A DNA stretch of 64,000 nt from Glandiceps talaboti (lineage: Eukaryota; Hemichordata; Enteropneusta; Spengelidae), in NCBI RefSeq assembly GCF_964340395.1, contig NC_135564.1, forward strand, positions 17,924,431-17,988,430, in the 5' to 3' direction. The notes beneath the pieces were generated by a model. The model worked only from the letters and a program-made list of their open reading frames with translations, was not told where the DNA came from and ran no database searches. Position numbers and translations under genes: made by a program. Below, piece by piece: positions 1-12,643 of the stretch; position 1 is the stretch's first letter, and each line of letters starts with the position of its first letter.

Positions 1-302
1 TACTTCAAATTCTATATTGCATGTACTCATTGTTTTTGCTAAGATTTGTGAACATGTTTGTGTCGCCCTCATCAACCTGCTCTAACCAATGTATGAGGGT
101 GCCCCATCTTGACATAACTGCAACTGTTCTAAAAATAGACATTGTCTAAACAAAAGCAAAGGCACTTGCTTGTGTGAGGGCGCTAACGCAAGTAAATACG
201 GTACTTTACTTAAACATACTTACTGCCCATAACAAAAACACTGATACTATTATGACAATTTCTCACAACCTTACTAAAACACTATTTCAAATCTTGACTC
301 AG
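1..302 (+). other. Gene A intron (partial) with a short hairpin repeat
   Basis: Intron upstream of A1. About 54-118 is a copy of a short hairpin family (gccctcat...atgagggtgccccatc) also seen near 17540, 30247 and 62681. Nothing else was recognised. Confidence 0.6.
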
Positions 303-464
303 GTGTACACCGTAGGACCTGACTATGCCCATGCAGAAGCTAGGAAATCACCAGCACTTGATGGTAAAGTAGCAAGGGATAGCTGTGGTAAAGAAATACG
401 TTATCCAGTTATCCTTAGTAGTATGGAGAAGTTAATTGCCAGGAAAGTATGTCAGGCATTCAAG
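303..464 (+). CDS. PPIP5K: Gene A exon A1 (ATP-grasp domain)
   Basis: Starts after ctcag and ends before gtatat; 54 codons, phase 0 at both ends. It encodes [21 protein letters not shown] and on to ARKVCQAFK, a signature stretch of the PPIP5K kinase core. Its counterpart B6 has the same length. An open frame runs on upstream but only through intron. Confidence 0.95.
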
Positions 465-3400
465 GTATATAACTGTTATCTTAGTGTTACAGTACGTGTA
501 GCTGCTTTATGTCATCGCACTTCCAGATTTTGATTGTCTTCTCTATAAATGCTTAAACGTTTGAATTCAGTATTTGTTGTTGGCCAGAAAACAGGTGCAA
601 ATTCTTACTGTGTTTTAAATCCCCACTGTGCTAGATGACATCAGTGGCAACATCACATGATCAGAATCAATGAGAAGGGTGGAACTATGTGATGTAATTT
701 GCATGGCAAGACAAGATCAGCCAATCACAAAGGGATAAATGCAGGCAGATTTTGACTGACATCCCAATCACAAAGAGATAGATTTCATGACGGACTTAGA
801 CATCTAGGTGGGGGTCAAGCTGTTACTACATGAAAGTGTAATCTAAAATGATTACCAAATGAATGCATTTAATAAATTTTTGAATTTCTTTTTGACAGCA
901 AACTGTGTGTGGTTTTGATTTACTACGTGCTAAGGGAGGCTACTACGTCTGTGACGTGAATGGTTTTAGTTTCGTCAAGAATTCTAAGAAGTACTATGAT
1001 GACTGCGCCAAGATATTAGGGTATGATTTGCATAATGTTTATTTTTAATTCTGTTCTGTAAATCATCAAATTTGACCTACTTGAATTTTTGGTGTGCAAC
1101 TGGTTCCCAGAAACTGGATTTTACTCATTATTGAGTGTGGCATATTGCACTTTGACCAGAAGCTTTGTCCATAGACCCTATACATGTTGGGTCTACGGTT
1201 TGTCTTAATTCTGTTCTGTAAATCATCAAGTTTGACCCACTAGAATTTTTTTGAATTTTGGTATGTGACTTGTTTCCAAGAGAATGAATTGTATTGTTTG
1301 GTACTTTGCATTTGTTATAATTTTCAATTGGTTTGCTCTGTATAGTAGTTTGTCTTTTTTATTTAACCAATGTTAAAAAAACTTGGCATGCTTTCATCTA
1401 TATCACATGTACCAGCTTGTACACGATACGATTTTCAACACCAAGCTTATTTCAGAAGTGATTTTTAACATTTCAATGGCTAATCTGTTTAATCTTGTTT
1501 TCCTTAATCTAGAAATCTGATCATGCGGGAATTGGCCCCACAGTACAACATTCCTTATAATATTCCAATAGAAGAGGAAGAAGTTCAGTATGTTCCAACA
1601 CAACTTGGTACAATGTAAGTGAACACTTTATCATGTAGTGTTTTTAATCATCAAACATAGGAGGAGTATTCCATAGAGATTTCAATGAGGAGTAACTGTG
1701 TTCTCCCAAGGATAGACTGCAAGGATTATGGCTAATTTTCATAATGAGTTACATTTAAATAATATGGTAATTTGCATAATGATCAGCATATATCATATGC
1801 ATGTCTTAAACATGGAAATATATTATGACATACTTATATTTAACACATACATACATGACCATTTCTCTTCTGTGAACATAATTATAACATTGTCATTCAA
1901 ATATTACCATGGTACTAAAGGTCAAAGATGGTAGAATACTTTTGAAGCAGCTGCAGAAACCTGCTTAGCATAGCAGTCTGGATGGCAAGGAAAGTGTTAG
2001 CACTGTACTTTATAAATAGTGGGGAGAACACAGCATGGCAGAAACCTGCCAAGCACTGCAACTTTGGTGGCAAGGATGGTGTTTGCACTGTGCTGTCTTT
2101 AATTAAAGTTGGAGAACACTGAATAAGTGAAATGGCAAAAAGGTCATAGTTCAGAAGTATACACTTTAATTTCAAAAGGCTATAATTACTGTATGCACAC
2201 AGAATACCAACTGTGTGTGTGTCATGATATATGATAGTTATTTCATATATATATAACCACAATTTGTGTCTTTGTCAAACTGAGTCAAATTTAAATGACC
2301 TAAGGGGCCTGGTCACTCCATGTATTAGATGAGGGGTGATATCCTAGCTAACAGAGGAAAAATATTGCAGAATAATATACCAATAATTATGCCTATGCAT
2401 GCTTAATTCATAAAAAAATTTTAAAAATATTTTTAGTTGTATTGAGTTCTGAAAATCAAATGATGTAAAATGCCAGATGTCATGACCTGGATCTACCAGA
2501 AAAATACATCACATATTTTTTGTGTGAATGGGTACAACTTTACTTACATATATTATAGTTATATAATTTATATTCAATAGTGAAATTTTATGAATGAAAG
2601 AACAGTTTATAGAAGGATAATGTTATTGACTGTTACATGGATGGTTTGATGTTGTTATGAACTTTGACCTCTAGGATGGAGTTGCGGTGTGTGATTGGAG
2701 TAATGCGTCATGGCGACAGAACACCGAAACAGAAAATGAAGATGGAAGTCAAACATCGAAAGTAAGCCGTTTGATAAAAATTGTATACTTATGTTCTTTT
2801 TTTCTTGTCATTAGTTTATTTTTCTTCGATAATATAAAAACTTCCTTTGTAATAATAATAAGTTCATTTACTGAGTGCCCTTACATGTACACATAAGAAT
2901 ACTATAAAGGGATAGATTGAATTGGTACAAATTTATCAGTTGTTATGTCATTTGTTGTATAAAGCCTGATTTCAGTTAGTCTCTGTTACCCAGACTCTCA
3001 CCACTAGGGGCTCTACTATAAGACCACCCAGACGAAAGTCTGGGGAAAGGTAATCCAAAGTTACCTGTACTGAAAGTCACACAGTACATTTCTTCCAAGT
3101 CATGAAAAATGGGCTTACAAGGCCTGTTTGTTGTAATTTAGATGTATCAGTGGCTTGAGAAATGATGAACTGTTGCAAAGGTACACAGCTCATTCAGCCT
3201 GCAATGTTGGATGTGAAGCATTCCCAGCATGCACTGCTCTCGGAAAGAGATCCGGTGCAGGTGACTTTGGATTACATTTCCCCAGATTCTCGTCTGGGTG
3301 GTCTTGTAGTAGATCCCCCAGTGGTGAGAGTCTGGGTAACTGAGACTAAATTTCAGTCATTCATTCTATTCATTGCTGTGTAAATGTTATGTTGAATAAC

Positions 3401-6400
3401 AACGTCAGTGTAAGTGTTCCCAGGAATACCATATACATATTTGTTTATGTTGGAGATGTCAGTAGAAATATACGATGCATCATCACGTCATTGGAGAACT
3501 TCAGAAAGTAGAGGTCTGATGAAAAAAGGGAAACTAGATGGCTATCATCTCTGTTCTCTGATTTATACTCCTGGTGCCAACATGTCAAGGTAACAATTCC
3601 GGTAAGCGGTAACTATGGAAACTATTTGTACTTCATTCAGATTATATGTGTTTTTGTTTTTACAGATTTTTTGAGGTGTTTGAGAAATATGGAGGTTATA
3701 AGAATGGGAAGATTAAACTTAAGAAGCCAACTGAACTCCAGGTATGAAGAACTATCAAAAAATGATGAAGTCTTGGACCCCCCAGACTCCCCACTCTGAT
3801 GTGTAGTGTCTGTTTTCACTGTTTCTGCACATCAAATTGACCAAAGTCAAATGATGTCTCAGAAGAGAAATCTTTAAAGCGAAAGTCCAGTTATTTCTGC
3901 CTTTTAATACATTTATATTGATTACTATCAACTTTGGGTGATGAAATAGCATCTTTGTTTCTTCTACCTCGAAAGTTTGTGAAGAAGCACTTACATGTGT
4001 TTTGCCATTTAGGTGATTTTCTGCATGGGTCTGTGAGAAAACTTTGCAGGAAATGACATCACATATACCAAATCTTTTTGTTTTGATAAATAGAAACACT
4101 GAAAGTGAAACAGAGACAGAAGTTTTGTGTAATTTATTTTTCACAAAGTTTATTCATAGTTGTCTATTTCTTTCCACAGGAATTGTTGGATGTCGCTAGA
4201 TTTCTACTGGCTGAAATGGGAAACACTGAAAGTGAAACAGAGATAGAGGAAAAGAAGGGAAAACTTGAACAGCTCAGGACAGTTCTGGAAATGTATGGCA
4301 AATTCTCAGGAATCAACCGGAAAGTACAACTGAAATATCAACCTAAGGGAAGGCCAGGTCATGTGACCAGTGATGATGGTAAATTTACGTTGTTGTACTT
4401 CATGTTCTTCTGATGAAAATATTTGTTACTATGACAACAAAACAATAACAACTGTGATAGATGTTTGGTTGGTTTCATGTGAAATTTTGTTGAACATTTT
4501 AGCGTGTGGTTACTTTCTTAGATTTGTTGGAAAAGTGATGTTTGCTTGCTTTCCTGGTACATTTCTTTGTAAGTTTCAATGTCTTGTACCTTTCTGGGTA
4601 CAATTTGTTGTAAATTTCAGTTTGTGATATTTCAGGTACTGTTGTTGCAAATGAGCTCATGCATGCATAATTTTGTTTGTTTTGTTTTTAAATTGCTTTT
4701 GGTTGCATAAACTTTGTTGTACGCTTTCAGATACAAAGGAGGAACCATCTTTGTTATTGATTGTAAAATGGGGTGGTGAGTTAACATCAACTGGAAAACT
4801 ACAAGCCGAGGAATTAGGAAGAGCTTTCCGATGTATTTACCCTGGAGGACAAGGTGAGAAAATTGAAAACATTCAGAACATTGTCACCAGTAGCTGCATG
4901 GGAAGTACCATGTGAAACAGTCTTGAATTCAAAGCTACAGGTTCGAGCACTCTTTATTTTTTTGATGGCAAATGCATATTACATGTACTTTTATCTGCTA
5001 TTACTTTTTTAGGTGAATATGCAGGATTTCCAGGTTGTGGTTTACTACGTCTACACAGTACATACAGACATGATTTAAAAATCTATGCTTCAGATGAAGG
5101 TAGAGTCCAGATGACAGCAGCTGCGTTTACTAAGGTAAGATGATCAATATATAACTAAAGTACCTTTATGATGTACAAATAATAAACAGTGCTGCATTTA
5201 CTAAGGTAAGATGATTAATATATAACTAAAGTACCTTTATGATGTACAAATAATAAACAGTGCTGCATTTACTAAGGTAAGATGATCAATATATAACTAA
5301 AGTACCTTTATGATGTACAAATAGTAAACAGTGCTGCATTTACTAAGGTAAGATGATCAATATATAACTAAAGTACCTTTATGATGTACAAATAATAAAC
5401 AGTGCTGCATTTACTAAGGTAAGATGATCAATATATAACTAAAGTACCTTTATGATGTACAAATAATAAACAGTGCTGCATTTACTAAGGTAAGATGATC
5501 AATATATAACTAAAGTTACCTTTACAATGTACAAATAATAAACAGTGCTGCATTTACTAAGGTAAGATGATCAATATATAACTAAAGTACCTTTATGATG
5601 TACAAATAATAAACAGTGCTGTATTTACTAAGGTAAGATGATCAATATATAACTAAAGTACCTTTATGATGTACAAATAATAAACAGTGCTGCATTTACT
5701 AAGGTAAGATGATCAATATATAACTAAAGTACCTTTACGATGTACAAATAATAAACAGTGCTGCATTTACTAAGGTAAGATAATCAATATATAACTAAAG
5801 TACCTTTATGATGTACAAATAATAAACAGTGCTACATTTACTAAGGTAAGATGATCAATATATAACTAAAGTACCTTTACGATGTACAAAAAATAAACAG
5901 TGCTGCATTTACTAAGGTAAGATGATCAATATATAACTAAAGTACCTTTATGATGTACAAATAATAAACAGTGCTGCATTTACTAAGGTAAGATGATCAA
6001 TATATAACTAAAGTATCTTTATGATGTACAAATAATAAACAGTGCTGCATTTACTAAGGTAAGATGATCAATATATAACTAAAGTACCTTTATGATGTAC
6101 AAATAATAAACAGTGCTGCATTTACTAAGGTAAGATGATCAATATATAACTAAAGTACCTTTATGATGTACAAATAATAAACAGTTATGCATTTACTAAG
6201 GTAAGATGATCAATATATAACTAAAGTACCTTTATGATGTACAAATAATAAACAGTGCTGCATTTACTAAGGTAAGATGATCAATATATAACTAAAGTAC
6301 CTTTATGATGTACAAATAATAAACAGTGCTGCATTTACTAAGGTAAGATGATCAATATATAACTAAAGTACCTTTATGATGTACAAATAATAAACAGTGC

Positions 6401-8504
6401 TGCATTTACTAAGGTAAGATGATCAATATATAACTAAAGTACCTTTATGATGTACAAATAATAAAGAGTGCTGCATTTACTAAGGTAAGATGATTAATAT
6501 ATAACTAAAGTACCTTTATGATGTACAAATAATAAACAGTGCTGCGTTTACTAAGGTAAGATGATCAATAAAAACTAAAGTACCTTTATGATGTACAAAT
6601 AATAAACAGTGCTGCATTTACTAAGGTAAGATGATCAATATAAAACTAAAGAACCTTTATGATGTACAAATAATAAACAGTGCTGCATTTACTAAGGTAA
6701 GATGATCAATATAAAACTAAAGAACCTTTATGATGTACAAATAATAAACAGTGCTGCATTTACTAAGGTAAGATGATCAATATATAACTAAAGTACCTTT
6801 ATGATGTACAAATAATAAACAGTGCTGCATTTACTAAGGTAAGATGATCAATATATAACTAAAGTACCTTTATGATGTACAAATAATAAACAGTGCTGCA
6901 TTTACTAAGGTAAGATGATCAATATATAACTAAAGTACCTTTATGATGTACAAATAATAAACAGTGCTGCATTTACTAAGGTAAGATGATCAATATATAA
7001 CTAAAGTACCTTTATGATGTACAAATAATAAACAGTGCTACATTTACTAAGGTAAGATGATCAATATATAACTAAAGTACCTTTATGATGTACAAATAAT
7101 AAACAGTGCTGCATTTACTAAGGTAAGATGATCAATATATAACTAAAGTACCTTTATGATGTACAAATAATAAACAGTGCTGCATTTACTAAGGTAAGAT
7201 GATCAATATATAACTAAAGTACCTTTATGATGTACAAATAATAAACAGTGCTGCATTTACTAAGGTAAGATGATCAATATATAACTAAAGTACCTTTATG
7301 ATGTACAAATAATAAACAGTGCTGCATTTACTAAGGTAAGATGATCAATATATAACTAAAGTACCTTTATGATGTACAAATAATAAACAGTGCTGCATTT
7401 ACTAAGGTAAGATGATCAATATATAACTAAAGTACCTTTATGATGTACAAAAAATAAACAGTGCTGCATTTACTAAGGTAAGATGATCAATATATAACTA
7501 AAGTACCTTTATGATGTACAAATAATAAACAGTGCTGCATTTACTAAGGTAAGATGATCAATATATAACTAAAGTACCTTTATGATGTACAAATAATAAA
7601 CAGTGCTGCATTTACTAAGGTAAGATGATCAATATATAACTAAAGTACCTTTATGATGTAAAAAAAATAAACAGTGCTGCATTTACTAAGTAGAAAGTGT
7701 TCTGACAGTCAAATGGTTAGAGTAGTCAGTATCGAATTTGCAGGTTAGGTGCTGCTGGGAACCTAGTTGGATAGCGGTAGCAATGTGAATGTGAATATGC
7801 TTACTGAGGCTGCTGTGAATTGTAAGGTACCCAGGGAGCTGATGATTTTCTGACAACACAACTGTTTCACTCTAAGTTGAAACTATGTTATGATACATGT
7901 TGAGAGGAAGGACATTTGATCTTGGTAATTATTGTCGGTGTAAATAAAATGATATTATTTTAAATTTTGCAGAGTATGTTAGCGTTGGAAGGTGAGCTAA
8001 CACCCATACTGGTACAGATGGTAAAAAGTTCTCATGGTCTCCTAGACTTTGACAAAGACTGTCTGACACTACAGAGCAGGTATGACAAATGTACTATTGT
8101 CAAACTAAGAGAGATCGAAACATGTTGATGTATCTGGTTGGTTACACAAATGGCTGAAACAGATGGGTTTTGGCCAAAACTGAAAATTGCTTCAAACTGC
8201 ACAATCAGTTTCAGATCAGTATGTAGTAGTATGAAGTGATATGAATATAAAGCCAGTATGTAGTGAGTAAAGAATAGTTCTTTTGTTGACACTTTACTTT
8301 ATTTTAGTGCCATGCATTTTATACTAAAGCAAATATTCTTCCATTTCTCAATTTTACATTTTTTAAAGAAATATTCGTATTTAAGGGTACAACACATCCA
8401 TTAAAAGTAAAACTGATTTAGTAGGAGGAGAACTAAAATGGCTCAAACACCTCCCCCACCCCAAAGTAAAAAAACTGTTGTTGTTGTTGTTGTTGTTGTC
8501 GTCG

Positions 8505-8545
<41 letters not shown>

Positions 8546-11500
8546 AAAGAACTATATGTATTTTTGGACAATATTTCCACCTACTGACAGCAGACAATTT
8601 TTGCCTTCAATTTATTTTAAATTCAGAGTAAAGAAACGTTTATATGATCTCATGAAGAAGGACCATGAATTTACACAGGAAGATATAGAAAAGGTAAGTT
8701 TATGTTCTCTTTCCGCTCTGTGACTTTCACTTTGATGTGACTTAATATAGTATATGTATGTTGGAAACCAGAAAATTAAAACTTTTGTTCAACTTTGATC
8801 AAGAAACCTCAACCATTCCCAGTTAAAATCAAGAGAAAAAATGAGGTCAAAATTTCTTTTTCCCAACTCATACTTAATTTTGTACAAACAAATACCCCTT
8901 GGGAGAAAGAGGATTCAGCATTTTAGAATCCAATATGGCCGCCAAATTTTGTGTTAACGCTATGTGGGGAAAATAAAAGAGTGCCAAATTCTATGAAAAC
9001 AAAATGGTGGACCCCAAATTTCTTCTATTTCAAAGGGACAAGAAGTACACTTCCATATGGCAAAATATGGGGAGATTTCAAGAACTGTGATTTTCAGTGA
9101 AGTTGGTCCCAGAAGTACATTCCACCATAAACAAGATAAAAGTTGGAAAGTCCAAAGTTGTTTGATCTGAGGTGTCTTAATAAGATGCTATTCAAACAGA
9201 AGTGATGGCACTCTATGTATATGAAGTGAGCCAAACAAAAAATGTTGGTTTTTTTGTCAAAAATCTAACACCTGCAAACTACAGCATCATGTAGATTTGT
9301 GTGATAGGGTGTTAATAGAGATATTGATATCAAGAACTGTTTAAATCATGATGACCTGACCTGACCTGACCCTCGATATGCAAATTGGTTATGACATGCA
9401 TCAAATTCAACATGTATTCCATGGAATAGAATGGCAAGTACTTGGAGGTCATTAAAATATATTTACACAACTCTTCTTCTTGTTACAGCTTGCACCTACA
9501 AAAGCAAAATCCTTGTTAGACTCCATTGAATTTATTGGAAACCCGGTAGAAAAATGTGAAATTGTGTACAAGTTAGTTAAACACCTTGTCAAGCAAATCA
9601 AAGACAGAATGAAGAATGTGGATATGAGAGGTAAGTTTGTGTTTTACCACTATGTTACTGTCAAATTAATTATTCAGCAATTTTACAAAGGGTGATTTGT
9701 TGATATCGAATTTTACATTTCCCCTGTGATTTCAATCAATCAGTCAGTCCATTAGTCCGTTACTCTGTCACTCCATCCATCTATCTGGTCTATTCATTGG
9801 TCTGTCAGTTGGTTGGTCCATTGGCCGGTCAGCCTGTCCGTCTGACTGTCCATCAATCATGCAGTAGGCATTTGGCAGATGATTGGAGTATTCATCAAGT
9901 TAGCTTCAATTTGCATTATTTGCAATATTGAAGTACTCTAGTTACTCTACATGTAGTCATTCTCTATGATCTCTTTCTAACATATAGTCAAATGGGCAAA
10001 TTCTGTGGAAAATCTTGCTAAATCTCCTGCTGGGGAAGGGATGAATAGCACATGTCAGTAGTAATTCATCACACACTGACAAGAGGTTGTAATTGGTTAC
10101 TTTGTTCAGTTTACTACAAACTCAATGTTCAGTTGAATGTAAGTAATGTGAGGATGTGATGACATCATCAAGTTTATATCAACGCATAAAATATCTCTGT
10201 TCATTGTAAAACAGAATTCTGTGCTAGAGAAATCCATTTGACTATGCGGTGGCGATGATAGTAATGCATATAGGACTAGACAAATATCGAAGTTGTTCGG
10301 TTATTTTACATCGATGTCACCGCTAACTTTTCTAATAGGTTGACAAGTACACTGGTGAATTCTATCTTGTCAGAATATCCCAAAACAAAACAAAAACATA
10401 TCCCAAAACAAAACAAAAACAAAACATGAATTTTGCATGAATTTCTCTTTTTAACAGATTTACATCTGGATCACAATGAAACTCTAAGCCTTATGCTGAA
10501 GAGATGGAGTAAGTTGGAGAAAGATTTCAAAATGAAGAATGGTAGTTTTGACATCACCAAGATACCTGATATTTATGATTGTATTAAATATGACTGTCTT
10601 CATAATGGAAAACTGGAATTTGAAAAGACAGAAGAACTACTTGAAATATCACAGTATCTGGCTAACATTATCATACCATCGGTAAGAAATCTGTCGTATG
10701 AGACTTCTTTATTTCACCAGTATGCCATAGTCTGATTATCAGAAAAACAAAAGATTGTATGATTTGGCCACTTGGAGTGCTGTCCGGAAGAACTACTTCA
10801 ATACTCATAGCATCTGGCCAACATTACCATCGGTAAGAAATCAGTCATTATGAGACATCCTTTATTTCACCAGTGTGTCGTAGTCTGGCTATCGGAAAAA
10901 CAAAAGATTGTATGATTTGGCCACTTGGAGTGCTGTTTAGAAGCAGCTGCAGTGAGAGTCATGATATGGTAGTTCAGTACTATCTCTTTGAAAACATGTA
11001 ACTTCATTTCATTGATTTTCAGGAATATGGAATGTCAGTTAAGGAAAAGGTTGACATTGGAAGAGGAATATGCTTGCCTTTGTTGAAGAAAATCCGGAGG
11101 GATCTACAGCGAGCGCATGAAGAGGATGAGAATGTACATAGACTAAATCCGAAGTACTCAGATAATATAGGAACACCAGAGAGACACGTACAGACAAGAC
11201 TGTATTTTACAAGTGAAAGTCATATACATTCTCTCATCAATTGTCTGAGACTGGGAGGACTGTGTGATGTAAGTTTTCAAGTTTTAATTTTCTCTGTGAA
11301 AGAAAAAATGCACCAATCCTTTACATGGAAAGTTACGACAAAATATATTATATAATCCTTCTTGCTCTCAATTCAGTATTATTTAAATACAAATGACATT
11401 AAATGGGCAACGCAATGCAACCTTTAGATAGCAACAGGACTCCACACCACCAAATTACATTAAAGGGGCACAAGCTGAGTTCATATGTTTTTGGGATGTA

Positions 11501-12582
11501 ATTTTTTTCTGCAAATTAAAAGGTACTGACAGTATTCTACTTACTGATGTATACTTAACCACCACTTACAATGGACTGAACTCAAACCTGGTATAAGGAT
11601 ATAACCCATAAATGATCCGATGACATAATTTATTATAAGTATCAAAAGTGTACAGGAACACTGTAATGACAGAAGACAAATTGTGATGTCATAGAAGGCA
11701 TGCATTGTGACATAAACAGTATACTAGAATAGTCAATCAATGTTTTTCATAAGTATAAATTTTCACATAAGCAAAAACCTTATAAAAAATCAGCTTGTGC
11801 CACTTAAATAAATCTGTCAGGTGTATATTTGATCACAGAAAGGCTTTGCTGAGTGACAGAGTCTGCTCATTTCTTTAAACAAGCCAAGTAAATGCCAAAA
11901 AACATTTACACATACCATAATTTTTGTCACTGAATGGTCTTGAAAGACGACTTGAGGGACACATGTAGAACAGTGCTGACCTGTTGGAAACAATACAAAT
12001 CAGGGTTATGCTAGGGAGTCTAAACCAATTCCTATCCCTAACCCTTACCCCCTTTCTTGACCACAAATCTGTGTCTACAGTAAAGTTGGTCCATTGTTCT
12101 CCATTCCTGCTGGAGTTAAAGTGTATAGTCCAACTATCTTAACATTTGGATAGCGTTCATACTCACATGGAGTATAGTGGATGCTTGTTTCACTTGTCAT
12201 TCACGATATCAGATCTCTATGAAACTGTTTACCTTTACAGGAGAATGATGAGCAATGGAAGAGAGCCACTGAATATCTAGGAGCAGTTAAAGAGCTCAAC
12301 TACATCAGTCAGATAGTTATCATGTTGTATGAGGATCCAAACACTGATCCTGCTTCACCAGAGAGGTTTCATGTAGAGTTACATTTCAGTCCAGGGGTCA
12401 GAGGTCAATTTGAGGATGAGGATGGGGATGAATTAGGCAGCTGTGGATTTCAGTCCAGTAGTACAGACCTGGATGTGAGTACTGTATTTATAGAATGATA
12501 TATACCTTTTGATCATTTCTTTTAATTTGTTTTTGTTGTTTGGTTTGTGTGCTTTCAGTTTGTATTATAGTGAATGTGTACA

Positions 12583-12643
<61 letters not shown>

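Noticed and set aside
174-302. N-terminal extension of the frame entering exon A1
   Set aside because: It is intron read-through; a good acceptor at 301-302 and the match to B6 fix the exon start.
3155-3383. Possible extra exon of gene A
   Set aside because: It coincides with the right arm of the inverted-repeat element at 2977-3349, and exons A4 and A5 join in phase without it.
5135-7690. CRISPR-like array
   Set aside because: Units are directly adjacent with no variable spacers, in an animal intron; it is a tandem repeat.
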